64,000 nt of DNA. Source: Thiomonas bhubaneswarensis (GTDB lineage Bacteria > Pseudomonadota > Gammaproteobacteria > Burkholderiales > Burkholderiaceae_C). The notes beneath the pieces are model-generated. The model had not been told where the DNA came from, did not search any database, and saw only the letters and a program-made list of their open reading frames with translations. Positions 33,772 through 43,611 of this stretch are shown here, in pieces (within the stretch, counting starts at the first letter, position 1; every line of letters starts with the position of its first letter). Both the position numbers and the translations under genes were made by a program. Location of the stretch: contig NZ_LIPV01000001.1 of the NCBI RefSeq assembly GCF_001418255.1, positions 1 through 64,000 on the forward strand, written 5' to 3'.

Positions 33772-35102
33772 ACCCGCCGCCCTGCAGCCTTCCCGCCAAC
33801 GTAATGGGCGCAGCCGGTTCCGCCCCGCTGCATGCCCTGGCGCTGCTGCGCTACGGGGCGCCGAGTCTGGCGTTTGCCTTCGTCGCGCTGCCGCTTTATG
33901 TCTACCTGCCCGAGCACTACGCCACGCGCTATGCGGTGCCGCTGGGCTATCTGGGCGCGGTGCTGCTCATCACCCGGTTTGCCGATGCGCTGTTCGACCC
34001 CTGGCTGGGACGGCTGGCCGATCATCTGCTGCGCCACGGCCTGGCCAAGCCCGCGCTCACCGCCGCCAGCGTGCTGATGTTCACCGGGTTTGCCGCGCTG
34101 TTCGCCCTGCCCGCGCTGCTGCCCTTCGAGGCCGATCCGGCGAGATTCACCCTGGGTTTCGTCGGCGCGCTGCTGCTCACCTATCTGGGCTTCAGCGCCG
34201 CGTCCATCGTGCATCAGGCCTGGGGCGCCATGCTGGGCAGAAACGAGACCGAGCTTGCCCGCACCGTGGCCTGGCGCGAGGGTCTGGGGCTGGCCGGGGT
34301 GCTGCTGGCGGCCCTCGTGCCGCAACTGGGCGGAGCCCCCGCGCTGGTCGTGGTGTTCGCCTTCGCGCTGCTGGCCGGGCTGGTGCTGTTGTGGCGCGCG
34401 CCCGATCCGGCACCGCACCGCGCGGCAACGCATGCGCTGCACTGGCGCAGCCTGCTTGCGCCGCTGCACAACCCGCGCTTCGTCGCGCTGCTCGCGGTGT
34501 TCGTCACCAGCGGCATCGCGGCGGCGATTCCGGCCACGCTGGTGCTGTTCTTCATCCGCGACCGGCTCGATGCGGCGGCGCTGGCCGGCGTCTATCTGTT
34601 TGCCTATTTCGCCGCGGCCGGGCTGCTGGTGCCGCTCTGGTTGCGCGCCGTGCCCCGCCTGGGCGCGGCGCGCTGCTGGCTGCTGGGCATGGCAATGGCG
34701 GTGGCGGCCTTCGTCTGGGCCGCGCTGCTGCAGCCGGGCGACCGCTGGGGCTATGCGCTGGTGGTGGTGCTGTCGGGCGCGGCGCTCGGCCCCGATCTGG
34801 TGATGCCGCCTGCGCTGCTGGCCGGGGTCATTCGCGCGGGTGGCCACGGCAACCGGTTCGAAGGCGCCTACTTCGGGCTGTGGAACTTTGCGACCAAGCT
34901 CAACCTCGCACTGGCTGCGGGGCTGGCGCTGCCGCTGCTGGCGCTGTTCGGCTACAGGCCAGGCACGCTGGAGACCGGCGCGCTGCCGCCGCTGGTGGTG
35001 GCGTACTGCCTGCTGCCGTCGCTGCTCAAGCTGGTTTCTGCCGGTCTGCTCTGGCATTTTTTCGTCCGCGGTCGGCCGGGTCTGGCCGCGTCCGCTTCCT
35101 GA
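33768..35102 (+). CDS. MFS transporter, GPH/MelB-like
   Basis: The 444-residue protein has 11-12 hydrophobic segments and the GPH-family elements ADALFDPWLGRLADHLL in the first cytoplasmic loop and NRFEGAYFGLWNFATKLNLALA in the C-terminal half. It overlaps the upstream stop by four bases. Its cargo is unknown; in related light or oxidative-stress clusters a transporter of this type is associated with the lipid-modifying genes, so a lipid or its precursor is possible. Confidence 0.83.
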   Translation: MNPPPCSLPANVMGAAGSAPLHALALLRYGAPSLAFAFVALPLYVYLPEHYATRYAVPLGYLGAVLLITRFADALFDPWLGRLADHLLRHGLAKPALTAASVLMFTGFAALFALPALLPFEADPARFTLGFVGALLLTYLGFSAASIVHQAWGAMLGRNETELARTVAWREGLGLAGVLLAALVPQLGGAPALVVVFAFALLAGLVLLWRAPDPAPHRAATHALHWRSLLAPLHNPRFVALLAVFVTSGIAAAIPATLVLFFIRDRLDAAALAGVYLFAYFAAAGLLVPLWLRAVPRLGAARCWLLGMAMAVAAFVWAALLQPGDRWGYALVVVLSGAALGPDLVMPPALLAGVIRAGGHGNRFEGAYFGLWNFATKLNLALAAGLALPLLALFGYRPGTLETGALPPLVVAYCLLPSLLKLVSAGLLWHFFVRGRPGLAASAS

Positions 35103-35117
35103 ATGGAGAGTGTTCCC

Positions 35118-35693
35118 ATGTTGTCGTCCACCTTGCGTTCCTGGCTGTCCTTTCGCCGTGGCTGGCTGCTCGCCGCCGTTCTGGGCATCAGCCTGCTGTC
35201 GGGCTGCGCCAGCGTCACGCCGCTGGACTACCGCGGACAGACGCCCACCTTCGATCTCAAGCAGTATTTCAACGGGCGGCTCACCGCGGTGGGCATCGTG
35301 TTCGACCGCTCGGGCAAGATGACGCGGCGCTTTCACGTCACCATCGACGCATCCTGGAAGGGCGATGTCGGCACGCTCGACGAGCATTTCGTCTACCACG
35401 ACGGCGCCAAGCAGGAGCGCATCTGGACCATCCGCGAGCTGCCCGAGAAAGACGGCGAGAAGCGCTACGTGGGCACCGCGGGTGACGTGATCGGCGAGGC
35501 CATCGGCCGCGCCGCCGGCAATGCGCTGAACTGGCACTACACCCTGGCGCTGCCGGTCGATGGCACGATCTATCACGTGCAGTTCGACGACTGGATGTAC
35601 CTGATGGACGACCACACCCTGCTCAACCATTCGGTCATCACCAAGTTCGGCTTCAAGGTGGGCAGCGTATTCCTGTCCTTCCACAAATCCTGA
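35118..35693 (+). CDS. DUF3833 lipoprotein
   Basis: The 191-residue lipoprotein has a signal ending LGISLLSGC and a lipocalin-like DUF3833 domain (FDLKQYFNGRLTAVGIVFDR, WKGDVGTLDEHFVYHDG, DDWMYLMDDHTLLN). The ATG at 35118 is preferred because GGAGAG lies at good distance; an ATG at 35103 is directly after the previous stop. It may carry lipids at the inner face of the outer membrane. It belongs to the same tight operon. Confidence 0.85.
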   Translation: MLSSTLRSWLSFRRGWLLAAVLGISLLSGCASVTPLDYRGQTPTFDLKQYFNGRLTAVGIVFDRSGKMTRRFHVTIDASWKGDVGTLDEHFVYHDGAKQERIWTIRELPEKDGEKRYVGTAGDVIGEAIGRAAGNALNWHYTLALPVDGTIYHVQFDDWMYLMDDHTLLNHSVITKFGFKVGSVFLSFHKS

Positions 35694-35698
35694 GCGCC

Positions 35699-36460
35699 AT
35701 GCCGCTGAACCCGCGCATCGAGGGCTGGAAAGGGCGGAGGGTCTGGGTGATCGGCGCCTCCACCGGCATAGGCCGCGCCTGCGCGGTGGCGCTGCTGCAG
35801 CGTGGCGCCCAGGTGGCCGTCTCAGCGCGCGATGCGCAGGCCCTGCAGACCGTAGGCGGCGCATTGGCCTTGCCGCTGGACGTCACTGATACCGCGGCGC
35901 TGCAGGCCGGCATGCAGACCCTGCAGCAGCAATGGGGCGGACTCGACCTGCTGCTCTATTGCGCCGGCACCTACCGCCCCATGCGCGCCACCGCCTTCGA
36001 CCTGGCCTCGGCCCTGCAGCATGACGAGGTCAACTACCGTGGCGCGCTGCGCGCCCTCGGTGCGGCGCTGCCGGTGTTCAACGCGCAGCGAGCGGGCCAT
36101 GTCGCCCTGGTCAGCAGCGTGGCGGGCTTCGGCGGATTGCCGCAAGCGCTGGCCTACGGCCCGACCAAGGCGGCGCTCATCAACCTGGCCGAAACGCTTT
36201 ACCTCGATCTGCGCCCCATGGGCATCGGCGTGAGCGTCATCAACCCCGGCTTCGTCGAAACCCCGCTCACCCGCCAGAACACCTTCGCCATGCCCGCGCT
36301 CATCACCCCGGAGCAGGCAGCTGGCGCCATCGTCTCCGGCCTGGAAGCGGGACGCTTCGACATCCACTTCCCCCGCCGCTTCACCCTGTGGCTCAAGCTG
36401 CTGCGCCTGCTGCCGCGCGGACTGTATTTCCACATCGTCAGCCGCTTCACCGGGATGTGA
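35699..36460 (+). CDS. Short-chain dehydrogenase/reductase
   Basis: The 253-residue enzyme has the cofactor loop [16 protein letters not shown], a [10 protein letters not shown] replacement of NNAG, VSSVAG and the catalytic YGPTK. It reduces or oxidises an unknown carbonyl or alcohol. As last gene of the operon, five bases after the lipoprotein stop, it is likely to work on the same lipid product. The C-terminus ([16 protein letters not shown]) is basic and hydrophobic and could touch the membrane. Confidence 0.87.
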   Translation: MPLNPRIEGWKGRRVWVIGASTGIGRACAVALLQRGAQVAVSARDAQALQTVGGALALPLDVTDTAALQAGMQTLQQQWGGLDLLLYCAGTYRPMRATAFDLASALQHDEVNYRGALRALGAALPVFNAQRAGHVALVSSVAGFGGLPQALAYGPTKAALINLAETLYLDLRPMGIGVSVINPGFVETPLTRQNTFAMPALITPEQAAGAIVSGLEAGRFDIHFPRRFTLWLKLLRLLPRGLYFHIVSRFTGM

Positions 36461-36587
36461 GGCGGCATACCCTTGGCTGTATGCGATCCCCAATGGGGCG
36501 TCATGTAGGTTTTCATTAGTCTTTGTTGCACAACGTAACGGGCCGCGACCCCAGGCGACGGCCTTTCCATCCCGAGGAGGAAGACCC

Positions 36588-37865
36588 ATGAACCTACGCA
36601 TGCATCGCCGCGAGTGGCTGGCGCTTTCCGCTGCAGGCGCTGCGGCCTGGATGACCCGCCCGGCCTGGGCCGTGGTGGCCGCACAGGCCGAAGACCCACT
36701 CGTTTCGTTCACTGGGCCGCAGGCCAATCCGTACTGGAACAATGTCGGGCCTTACGTCACCTACCCGCAGAAGGCACCACTGCTGCGGCTGACCGATCGC
36801 CCCATTCAGCTCGAAACCCCGCGGTATTACTTTCGCACCGCGCTCACGCCCAACGAGGCGTTCTATGTGCGGTACCACCTGCCCGACATTCCCAACGCCA
36901 TCGACCTGAAGCAGTGGCGGCTGATGCTGTCGGGCAACTTCAAGAAGCCACTGGAGCTGAGTTTCGATCAGCTCCAGCGCGAATTCCACCCGGTCACGCT
37001 GGCCGCGGTGAATCAATGCTCGGGCAATTCGCGCAGCCGCTTTCAGCCGCGGGTTCCGGGCGGGCAATGGGGCAATGGCGCGATGGGCTGCGCCGAGTGG
37101 ACGGGAGTCAGGCTGCGCGACGTGCTCGATCGCGCGGGCATAGCCCCCGGCACGGTACAGATCCAGTTCGAGGGACTCGATCACGGGCCTGGCCCGCAGG
37201 GCAAGGGCTCGCACCGTTTTCTCAAGTCGTGGGAGTTGCATGAGGCGATTCTGAACGAATCCATCATCGCGTACGCGATGAATGGCCAGCCCCTGCCCAT
37301 GCTCAACGGCTTTCCGGTGCGGCTGGTCATGCCGGGCAAGTTCGCTACTTACTGGACCAAGCATCTCACGCACATCCGCGCCCTGACCGAGCCCGACACC
37401 AATTTCTGGATGAAACCGGCTTATCAAGTTCCGGACACGCCGGGCGGCAACACCACGCCCGAAGCGCTCAAGGAGGGCAAGGTGAAGATGGTGCCCATCG
37501 GCCATGTGAACATGCCGGTGCGCAGTTTCATCGTCGATCCCGACGACAGTGTGGCGGTGATGCGCGGTCACCCCATGGTCGTCCGTGGCATTGCGTTCAG
37601 CGGCATGGGCGGCATCCGCAAGGTGGAGGTTTCCACCGACGACGGCCAGACCTGGAAGCCGGCGCGGCTGGGCCGCGACCTCGGCCGACACGCGTTTCGC
37701 GAGTTTCAGTTTGTCTGGACGCCCACCTTGGCGGGCTTGCAGACCATCGCCGTGCGCGCCACCGACTCCACCGGACACACCCAGCCGGATGCCGGGGTCT
37801 GGAACCCCGGCGGCTACCTGTGGAACAAGATCGAGCGCCAGCAGGTTCTGGTGCTCTCGGCCTGA
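36588..37865 (+). CDS. sorA: Sulfite dehydrogenase molybdenum subunit SorA
   Basis: The 425-residue periplasmic enzyme oxidises sulfite to sulfate. A Tat-type signal with [16 protein letters not shown] is followed by the oxidoreductase molybdopterin domain, with the Mo-ligand Cys144 in VNQCSGNSR and [11 protein letters not shown], and the C-terminal dimerisation domain ([22 protein letters not shown]). A strong GAGGAGGAAG site precedes the ATG. It is followed 14 bases later by the cytochrome subunit gene. Confidence 0.93.
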   Translation: MNLRMHRREWLALSAAGAAAWMTRPAWAVVAAQAEDPLVSFTGPQANPYWNNVGPYVTYPQKAPLLRLTDRPIQLETPRYYFRTALTPNEAFYVRYHLPDIPNAIDLKQWRLMLSGNFKKPLELSFDQLQREFHPVTLAAVNQCSGNSRSRFQPRVPGGQWGNGAMGCAEWTGVRLRDVLDRAGIAPGTVQIQFEGLDHGPGPQGKGSHRFLKSWELHEAILNESIIAYAMNGQPLPMLNGFPVRLVMPGKFATYWTKHLTHIRALTEPDTNFWMKPAYQVPDTPGGNTTPEALKEGKVKMVPIGHVNMPVRSFIVDPDDSVAVMRGHPMVVRGIAFSGMGGIRKVEVSTDDGQTWKPARLGRDLGRHAFREFQFVWTPTLAGLQTIAVRATDSTGHTQPDAGVWNPGGYLWNKIERQQVLVLSA

Positions 37866-37879
37866 GAGGAGACAGCATC

Positions 37880-38299
37880 ATGCGCAAATTTCTCGTCCTC
37901 ACGCTGACCGCCCTGGCCGCGCTGGTCGGCTCCGTTCAGGCCGACACGCCACGCCCCGGCCTACTCGATTCAGGAGACTACGCCGGTGGGCCGCTGGGCA
38001 GTGCGCTGCAACCGGCGCGCGTCATCCCCGGCAACGGCGATGTGTACAAAGTGGGCAAATGGCCGACCTACACCGCCGAGTTGGCCGCAGGCCCCGGCCG
38101 GGATACCGTGCTGGGTCACTGCAGCATGTGCCACAGCGTCACCTACATCACCATGCAGCCGCCATTGCCTGCGGCCACATGGGACGCCGAAGTCCACAAG
38201 ATGATCAAGACCTTTGGCGCCCCCATCGACGAGGCCACGGCCAAGGACATCATCGCCTATCTGCAAGCGCACTACACCCCGCAGACGCGCAAGCAATAA
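37880..38299 (+). CDS. sorB: Sulfite dehydrogenase cytochrome c subunit SorB
   Basis: The 139-residue protein has a Sec signal peptide ending SVQADT and a single c-type heme site HCSMCHS (CxxCH at residues 81-85), with a methionine ligand possible in TMQPP. It accepts electrons from SorA. GAGAGGAGA precedes the ATG. It converges with the isocitrate dehydrogenase gene with a 23-bp gap and no clear terminator. Confidence 0.92.
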   Translation: MRKFLVLTLTALAALVGSVQADTPRPGLLDSGDYAGGPLGSALQPARVIPGNGDVYKVGKWPTYTAELAAGPGRDTVLGHCSMCHSVTYITMQPPLPAATWDAEVHKMIKTFGAPIDEATAKDIIAYLQAHYTPQTRKQ

Positions 38300-38322
38300 A
38301 GAGCCTCGGCCCGCCGCTGCGA

Positions 38323-39354
38323 TCAGCCGTTGTTGATGCGGCTGACCACCGCGGCGGTGAAGGCCTCTGTATTGGCCCGGCCGCCCAGATCGCCGGTGCG
38401 GATGTTGTCGATGTTCAGGGTGTCCGATAGGGCCTGGCGCAGGCGGCCCGCCTTGTCGTGCTCGCCGACGTGGTCGAGCATAAGGGCTGCGGCCAGCATC
38501 AGCGCCGTGGGGTTGGCGATGCCCTTGCCTGCGATGTCGGGCGCGCTGCCGTGCACGGCCTCGAAGATGGCAGCATCCTGGCCGATGTTGGCGCCGGGCG
38601 CCATGCCCAGGCCGCCCACCAGCCCGGCGGCCAGATCCGACAGAATGTCGCCGAACAGATTGGTCGTCACCAGGGTGTCGAACTGCCACGGGTTGATGAC
38701 CAGCTTCATGCAGCAGGCATCGACGATCACGTCGTTGAGTTCGATCTGATCGGCGTACTTTTCCTTGTGCAGCAGATAGGCGGTTTCGAGGAAGATGCCG
38801 GTGAGCGCCTTCATGATGTTGGCCTTGTGCACCACCGTGACCTTCTTGCGCCCCAGCGCGATGGCGGTGCGGAAGGTGTAGTCGAGGATGTTGCGCGCGC
38901 CCTGCCGCGTGTTCACCCCCGTGGCGATGGCCACGGCGTGCGGATCGCCGTCGATGGGGATGTAATGTTCATAGCCCATGTACAGACCTTCGACGTTCTC
39001 GCGGAACACCAGCAGATCGATGTCGTCATAGCGCCCGCCGGGGATCAGCGTCTTGGTCGGGCGCATATTGGCATAGAGCTTGAACGCCTCACGCAGCCGC
39101 ACGTTGCTGGAGCGGTAGCCGCCGCCTGAGGGCGTTTCCAGCGGCCCCTTAAGCGCCAGCCGGGTGGTGCGGATGCTTGCCAGCGTGGCCGCGGGCAGCG
39201 GGTCGCCCGCAGTCTTCACCCCACCCAGCCCGGCGACCTGCGAATCCCACTCGAAGGGCGCGTCGAGCGCGTCGAGCACCTCCAGGGTGGCGTCCATGAT
39301 TTCGGGGCCGATGCCGTCTCCGGCGATCAGGGTGGCGGGAATGCGCATGCTCAT
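38323..39354 (-). CDS. NAD-type isocitrate dehydrogenase
   Basis: The 343-residue enzyme belongs to the isocitrate/isopropylmalate dehydrogenase family: [54 protein letters not shown] and [20 protein letters not shown], then [15 protein letters not shown]. The short length and the absence of the NADP-type extension argue for the NAD-dependent mitochondrial-like form that oxidises isocitrate to 2-oxoglutarate. The first ATG of MSMRIP (39354) is taken as start. Confidence 0.88.
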   Translation of the reverse strand: MSMRIPATLIAGDGIGPEIMDATLEVLDALDAPFEWDSQVAGLGGVKTAGDPLPAATLASIRTTRLALKGPLETPSGGGYRSSNVRLREAFKLYANMRPTKTLIPGGRYDDIDLLVFRENVEGLYMGYEHYIPIDGDPHAVAIATGVNTRQGARNILDYTFRTAIALGRKKVTVVHKANIMKALTGIFLETAYLLHKEKYADQIELNDVIVDACCMKLVINPWQFDTLVTTNLFGDILSDLAAGLVGGLGMAPGANIGQDAAIFEAVHGSAPDIAGKGIANPTALMLAAALMLDHVGEHDKAGRLRQALSDTLNIDNIRTGDLGGRANTEAFTAAVVSRINNG

Positions 39355-39459
39355 CGAAGTCTCCGGTCGAGGGGGGTCATCCCATCTAGCAAGGGTCGTG
39401 CCGTGTGGCGTGTGATTCCCTAAACTGTAGCGAACCCAAATCGACAAAAGGGAGCCGAC

Positions 39460-39918
39460 ATGAATCTGCGAAGTGGCCTGGTCATTCTGGTGATGGTGCT
39501 CATCGCCGCGTTCTCTGCACTGAACTGGAGCGTGTTGATGGCGCCCACCGATCTATCGCTGGGCTTTGCTCCGGTCAAAGCCCCGCTGGGGCTGATCATG
39601 CTCGCGCTCATCGTGGCACTGGCCGCCGTGTTCCTGATCTACATCGTGGTGCTGCAGGCGGGGATGATGAGTGAATCGCGCCGCGTGGCCAAGGAACTCA
39701 AGGCGCAGCGCGAACTTGCCGACAAGGCCGAAGCCTCGCGCTTCGACGAGTTGCGCCAGTTGCACAGCGCCGACATGCAAAAGCTGCTGGACCGCATCGA
39801 CCAGCTCGACCGCGAAATGCGCAGCGCCATCGAGGCCAACGCCAACGGCATCAACGCCACCCTGGGCGAGCTCGACGACCGGATTCAGCGCGCAGGCACG
39901 CCGCGGCTGATGGGCTGA
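39460..39918 (+). CDS. LapA-domain membrane protein
   Basis: The 152-residue protein has two transmembrane helices (residues ~5-25 and ~45-68) that form a LapA/DUF1049-like hairpin, followed by a cytoplasmic coiled coil (ESRRVAKELKAQRELADKAEA). Some relatives act with LapB in LPS assembly control, but here neither LapB nor other LPS genes are adjacent, so the role is open. Confidence 0.72.
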   Translation: MNLRSGLVILVMVLIAAFSALNWSVLMAPTDLSLGFAPVKAPLGLIMLALIVALAAVFLIYIVVLQAGMMSESRRVAKELKAQRELADKAEASRFDELRQLHSADMQKLLDRIDQLDREMRSAIEANANGINATLGELDDRIQRAGTPRLMG

Positions 39919-39939
39919 CGGGGCTGGGGCCTGTTAACG

Positions 39940-42264
39940 CTATGGAGTGGTTTGGGGTGGAGCAACGGCAGGCGCGGCCAGCGACATCACGCTTGGCGCC
40001 AGGCAAGTCATGGCGTTGCAGGCCTGCACCCGCAGCGCCAGCTTGTTGCGTTGTGCGGGCGACAGGGCGGGTAACTCCAGGCTCACCTGCCCTTCCCACA
40101 CCGCGATGCCCTGCGGCGCGAAAGCGGGGCGAAACGACTGCGGCGACGGGTAACGCACCCCAGCCAGCGACTGCCCCTCGGCCAGCACGGTGGTGGCGAT
40201 CAGATTCGGCGCCGAAGCCGGGTTGGCGTTGATGTGAAAATCCGGTGCGATACGCAGTTGCAGCACCCAGCCCGTCGCGGTTCGCCTCCACTGGGTCTGC
40301 ACACGGTCTGCAGAGCATGCACCCTGCGGCAGGTCGGCACAGTCGGCTGGCCGTACCGGTGACGCGGCAGGCGGCTGCGACCAGACCGCATGTCCGGCAG
40401 CACTGTCCAACGTCTGCAGCAGATCGGGCCAGTCCAGCGGGCGGGTGGAGACCTGCAGGGCCATGGGCCGCAACGCGCGCCGCGCCGCGTCGGCCCAATG
40501 CGGCTGCCCCGTTTGCTGCGCCAGATCGACCAGCACCGCGATGGCCGCGCTCTGCCCGGACGGCCGGTGCACATCGCCCTGCAGCGGCGTGGGAAAGGGC
40601 AAGGCATCGGACGTCGGCGCAGACCGCAGGCTGCCGTCGGGTGCGGCAAAGCGCGCCAGCATCGCCTCGGCGAGTTCGCGGGCGCGCTGGCTCCAGCGGG
40701 CGTCATGCTGGGTGCTCGCCAGCACGAGGTAGGCGCGGGCGAGTTCGGCGTAGTCGTCGAGAAAGCCGGGGTTGCCTGCGCGCCCGCCGGCCCACTGGTG
40801 CAGCAGCAGGCGCTGCTGTGGATTCCAGGCATGCTGCCAGACCCAATCGGCCGCGCGCACCGCGGCTTGGGTCAGAGCCGTATCGTCCAGCACCATGCCG
40901 GCCTGTGCCAGCGCGCGAATGCCCAGGGCGTTGTCGGCAATGACGATCTTGTCGTCGCGCCGGGGCTGCGTGCGACGCTGGCGTGCGGCCAGCAGGGCGC
41001 GGCGCTGCGGGGCGAGCTCCTGCAGCCGCGCGGCCAGACGCCCTTCGCGCAGCAGCGCCTCGGCCACGTCGCGCCGCTGCCGCAGCACGCCCTCGGCGCC
41101 GCCCGGATGCAGCGGGGTGAGGGCATAGAGCGCAAACCATGCGTCGGCCCCGCGCTTGCCGAGCACGCTGTCGATCTGCGCGCGCGTCCACAGATCGGTG
41201 GCGCCTTCGACCCCGCCGGTTTCGGCGGCGATGGACGTGGCGAACACGCCCTGAGGCAGGCGCAGATCGCGCAGCAGGGAGTCGGCGGTGCGCTGCGCGG
41301 TCCAGCGCAGATCGGGCAGCCGGGTCTGCGCGTAGGCCCGGGCGTAGGCCGCGAGCAGCTGGGCGTTGTCGGCCAGCATCATCTCGAAATGCGGCACCGA
41401 CCAAGCGGGATCGACGGCATAACGACGGAAGCCGCCGCCGAGTTGGTCCATGATGCCCCCCTGCGCCATGGCCTGCAGCGTGAACACCGCCGCATGCTGC
41501 GCCTGAGGGTGCCCAGCCGCACCGCGCGCCAGCAGCCAGGCCAGCAGCGGCGGCTGTGGAAAGCGCGCAGCCGAGGTGGCCGGGGAGAACCCGCCGTCGA
41601 GGGCATCGAAGCGCCGCAGGGCTTCGGTCTGCGCGGTCTGCGTCCAGGCGGCAACGTCGATCGGCACCTGGGCATCCGACCCGATCGCCGCCGACTGCAT
41701 GGCCTGCGCGATCTGCGAGGCGATGCGCTTGACCTCGGCCGGATGCTCGGTCCAGTTCTTGTGCAGCGTGGCCAGCAGAGTGGGAAAGCCCTCCTGCTGC
41801 GCCGTGGCTTTGGGCGGGAAGTAACTGCCGATGTAGAAGGGCTGAAGATCGGGAGTGAGAAAGACGTTGTTCGGCCAGCCGCTGTCGCGCGTCATGATCT
41901 GCCGCGCCAGCATGTAGATGTGGTCGATGTCGGGCCGCTGTTCGCGGTCGACCAGCACATTGACGAACCAGCGGTTCATCAGCGCGGCGATTTTCGGGTC
42001 GCGGTAGAGCTCGCGCTGCGCCACATGGCACCAGTAGCAGGCGGAGTAGCCGATGGACAGATAGATGGGCTTGTTCTCGCGCCGCGCCCTATCCAGCGCC
42101 TGCGGGCCCCACGGATACCAGTCCACCGGGTCGTGGGCGTGTTCGAGCAGATAGGGGTCGTGCGTTTCGGCCAGACGGTTCGCGGCAACGGCCTGCTGGC
42201 TCGCAAGAGTGCCGCAGCCTGCAAGACCCAGCAGCAGCGCTGCCAGCCGCAGCAAGTTGCGCAT
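39940..42264 (-). CDS. YyaL/DUF255 thioredoxin-fold lipoprotein with DsbD-like C-terminal domain
   Basis: The 774-residue protein has a lipobox (LLGLAGCG), then a DUF255 thioredoxin-like domain ([24 protein letters not shown], with [16 protein letters not shown] giving a CxxC pair) and an (alpha/alpha) barrel region ([40 protein letters not shown]). The last ~110 residues ([10 protein letters not shown], and [13 protein letters not shown] with two Cys) resemble the N-terminal domain of DsbD. Ordinary YyaL proteins are cytoplasmic and lack this tail, so this one is probably an exported reductase-coupled protein. It overlaps cca by one base. Confidence 0.78.
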   Translation of the reverse strand: MRNLLRLAALLLGLAGCGTLASQQAVAANRLAETHDPYLLEHAHDPVDWYPWGPQALDRARRENKPIYLSIGYSACYWCHVAQRELYRDPKIAALMNRWFVNVLVDREQRPDIDHIYMLARQIMTRDSGWPNNVFLTPDLQPFYIGSYFPPKATAQQEGFPTLLATLHKNWTEHPAEVKRIASQIAQAMQSAAIGSDAQVPIDVAAWTQTAQTEALRRFDALDGGFSPATSAARFPQPPLLAWLLARGAAGHPQAQHAAVFTLQAMAQGGIMDQLGGGFRRYAVDPAWSVPHFEMMLADNAQLLAAYARAYAQTRLPDLRWTAQRTADSLLRDLRLPQGVFATSIAAETGGVEGATDLWTRAQIDSVLGKRGADAWFALYALTPLHPGGAEGVLRQRRDVAEALLREGRLAARLQELAPQRRALLAARQRRTQPRRDDKIVIADNALGIRALAQAGMVLDDTALTQAAVRAADWVWQHAWNPQQRLLLHQWAGGRAGNPGFLDDYAELARAYLVLASTQHDARWSQRARELAEAMLARFAAPDGSLRSAPTSDALPFPTPLQGDVHRPSGQSAAIAVLVDLAQQTGQPHWADAARRALRPMALQVSTRPLDWPDLLQTLDSAAGHAVWSQPPAASPVRPADCADLPQGACSADRVQTQWRRTATGWVLQLRIAPDFHINANPASAPNLIATTVLAEGQSLAGVRYPSPQSFRPAFAPQGIAVWEGQVSLELPALSPAQRNKLALRVQACNAMTCLAPSVMSLAAPAVAPPQTTP

Positions 42265-43532
42265 CAGCCTTGCTCCGCGGCCGCGAGCTGGTGCGCAATG
42301 GCCTGTTCGCGCGCAGCCTGCACCGCCTGCGCAATGGCTGCGGCCTTGCCGCCCGATCGCGCGACCTGCTGCGCGATCGCCCCGGCATCCACGCGCTGTG
42401 CCGCCGCCAGCGCGTCGAGCAGCCGCGCGCGTTGCGGATAGGGCTGCTGCGGAAAATCGCCGCCGCGTCCGCGATGATCGGCTTCGCAGGCCAGCAGCGT
42501 CAGGGCGAAGCGCTCAGGTCGGCGCAGCGCGTCGCAGCGCTGCAGCAGGCGCAGCGTGGCCTCAGCGCTGAAATCCAGGCAGCGGTGGATGTTGCCGTGT
42601 TCGGCGGCGACGACCGCGGCCAGCTCGGCGCAGTCGGTCGGCACCCGCAGCCTACGCGCCACCGCCGCCGCCAGCGCCACGCTGCGCTGCTCGTGACCAA
42701 TGTGGCGCGGCAGAACCTCCGGCGGCGTGGAGCCCTTGCCCAGATCGTGCATCAGGCAAGCCCAGCGCACCGCCAGAGGTGCATCGAGGCCCACTGCGGC
42801 CTGCAACACCATCATGACGTGCACGCCGGTGTCGATCTCAGGGTGATAGTCGGCGCGCTGCGGCACGCCCCACAGGCGGTCGAGTTCCGGCAGCAGCCGC
42901 GCCAGCGCGCCGCAGTCGCGCAGCACCGCGAACAGGCGCTGCGGCTGCGGCTCCATCAGGCCGCGCGCCAGCTCCTGCCAGACCCGCTCGGGCACCAGCG
43001 CGTCCACCTCGCCGACCTGCACCATGTGGCGCATCAGCTCCAGCGTTTCCGGGGCGACGGAAAAATCGGGCAAGCGTGCGGCGAACCGCGCCAGCCGCAG
43101 AATGCGCACCGGATCTTCGGCAAAGGCCGACGACACATGGCGCAACACCTTCGCCTGCAGATCGCGCTGACCGCCGTAGGGATCGATCAGCGTGCCGTCG
43201 GCCGAGCGCGCCATGGCGTTGATGGTCAGATCGCGGCGCAGCAGATCGTCTTCGAGCGTGACCTCCGGCGCCGCATGCACCACAAAGCCCCGATACCCCG
43301 GCGCCGTCTTGCGCTCGGTACGCGCCAGGGCGTATTCCTCGTGGGTCTGCGGGTGCAGAAACACCGGAAAGTCGCGCCCCACCGGCAGGAACCCCGCATC
43401 GAGCATCTGCTGCGCCGTCGCCCCCACCACGACCCAGTCGCGGTCGCCATGCGAGCGCCCAAGCAAGGCATCACGCACCGCCCCGCCGACGACGTAGGGC
43501 TGACCGGGGGGATGAACGGCAGAAGAAGTCAT
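42264..43532 (-). CDS. cca: CCA-adding tRNA nucleotidyltransferase with HD domain
   Basis: The 422-residue enzyme repairs tRNA 3' CCA ends. [20 protein letters not shown] carries the nucleotidyltransferase signature, [16 protein letters not shown] the B-type motif, and HDLGKGSTP shows the HD phosphohydrolase domain of multifunctional class II enzymes. It is followed by the YyaL-like gene in the same transcript. Confidence 0.95.
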   Translation of the reverse strand: MTSSAVHPPGQPYVVGGAVRDALLGRSHGDRDWVVVGATAQQMLDAGFLPVGRDFPVFLHPQTHEEYALARTERKTAPGYRGFVVHAAPEVTLEDDLLRRDLTINAMARSADGTLIDPYGGQRDLQAKVLRHVSSAFAEDPVRILRLARFAARLPDFSVAPETLELMRHMVQVGEVDALVPERVWQELARGLMEPQPQRLFAVLRDCGALARLLPELDRLWGVPQRADYHPEIDTGVHVMMVLQAAVGLDAPLAVRWACLMHDLGKGSTPPEVLPRHIGHEQRSVALAAAVARRLRVPTDCAELAAVVAAEHGNIHRCLDFSAEATLRLLQRCDALRRPERFALTLLACEADHRGRGGDFPQQPYPQRARLLDALAAAQRVDAGAIAQQVARSGGKAAAIAQAVQAAREQAIAHQLAAAEQG

Positions 43533-43566
43533 GACGTTCAGTGTAAGAGCCGACGCCGAAAACGAC

Positions 43567-43589
43567 GCAGGCCGCGCGAGGCGGCCTGC
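43567..43589 (-). terminator. Hairpin terminator after the small lipoprotein gene
   Basis: GCAGGCCGC and GCGGCCTGC pair around a GCGAG loop. On the minus strand the stem is followed by GTCGTTTTC, a short T run, 22 bp after the lipoprotein stop. It also separates this gene from cca. Confidence 0.6.
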
Positions 43590-43611
43590 ATCAATTCAAG
43601 TCAGGCAGACA

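Noticed and set aside
33624-35864. Long minus-strand open frame opposite the transporter and lipoprotein genes
   Set aside because: Composition is Arg/Gln/His-rich with no domain, typical of antisense frames in GC-rich coding DNA.
36521-36531. TTGTTGCACAA as a fourth LitR operator
   Set aside because: It matches only part of the 13-bp consensus and has different arm sequences.
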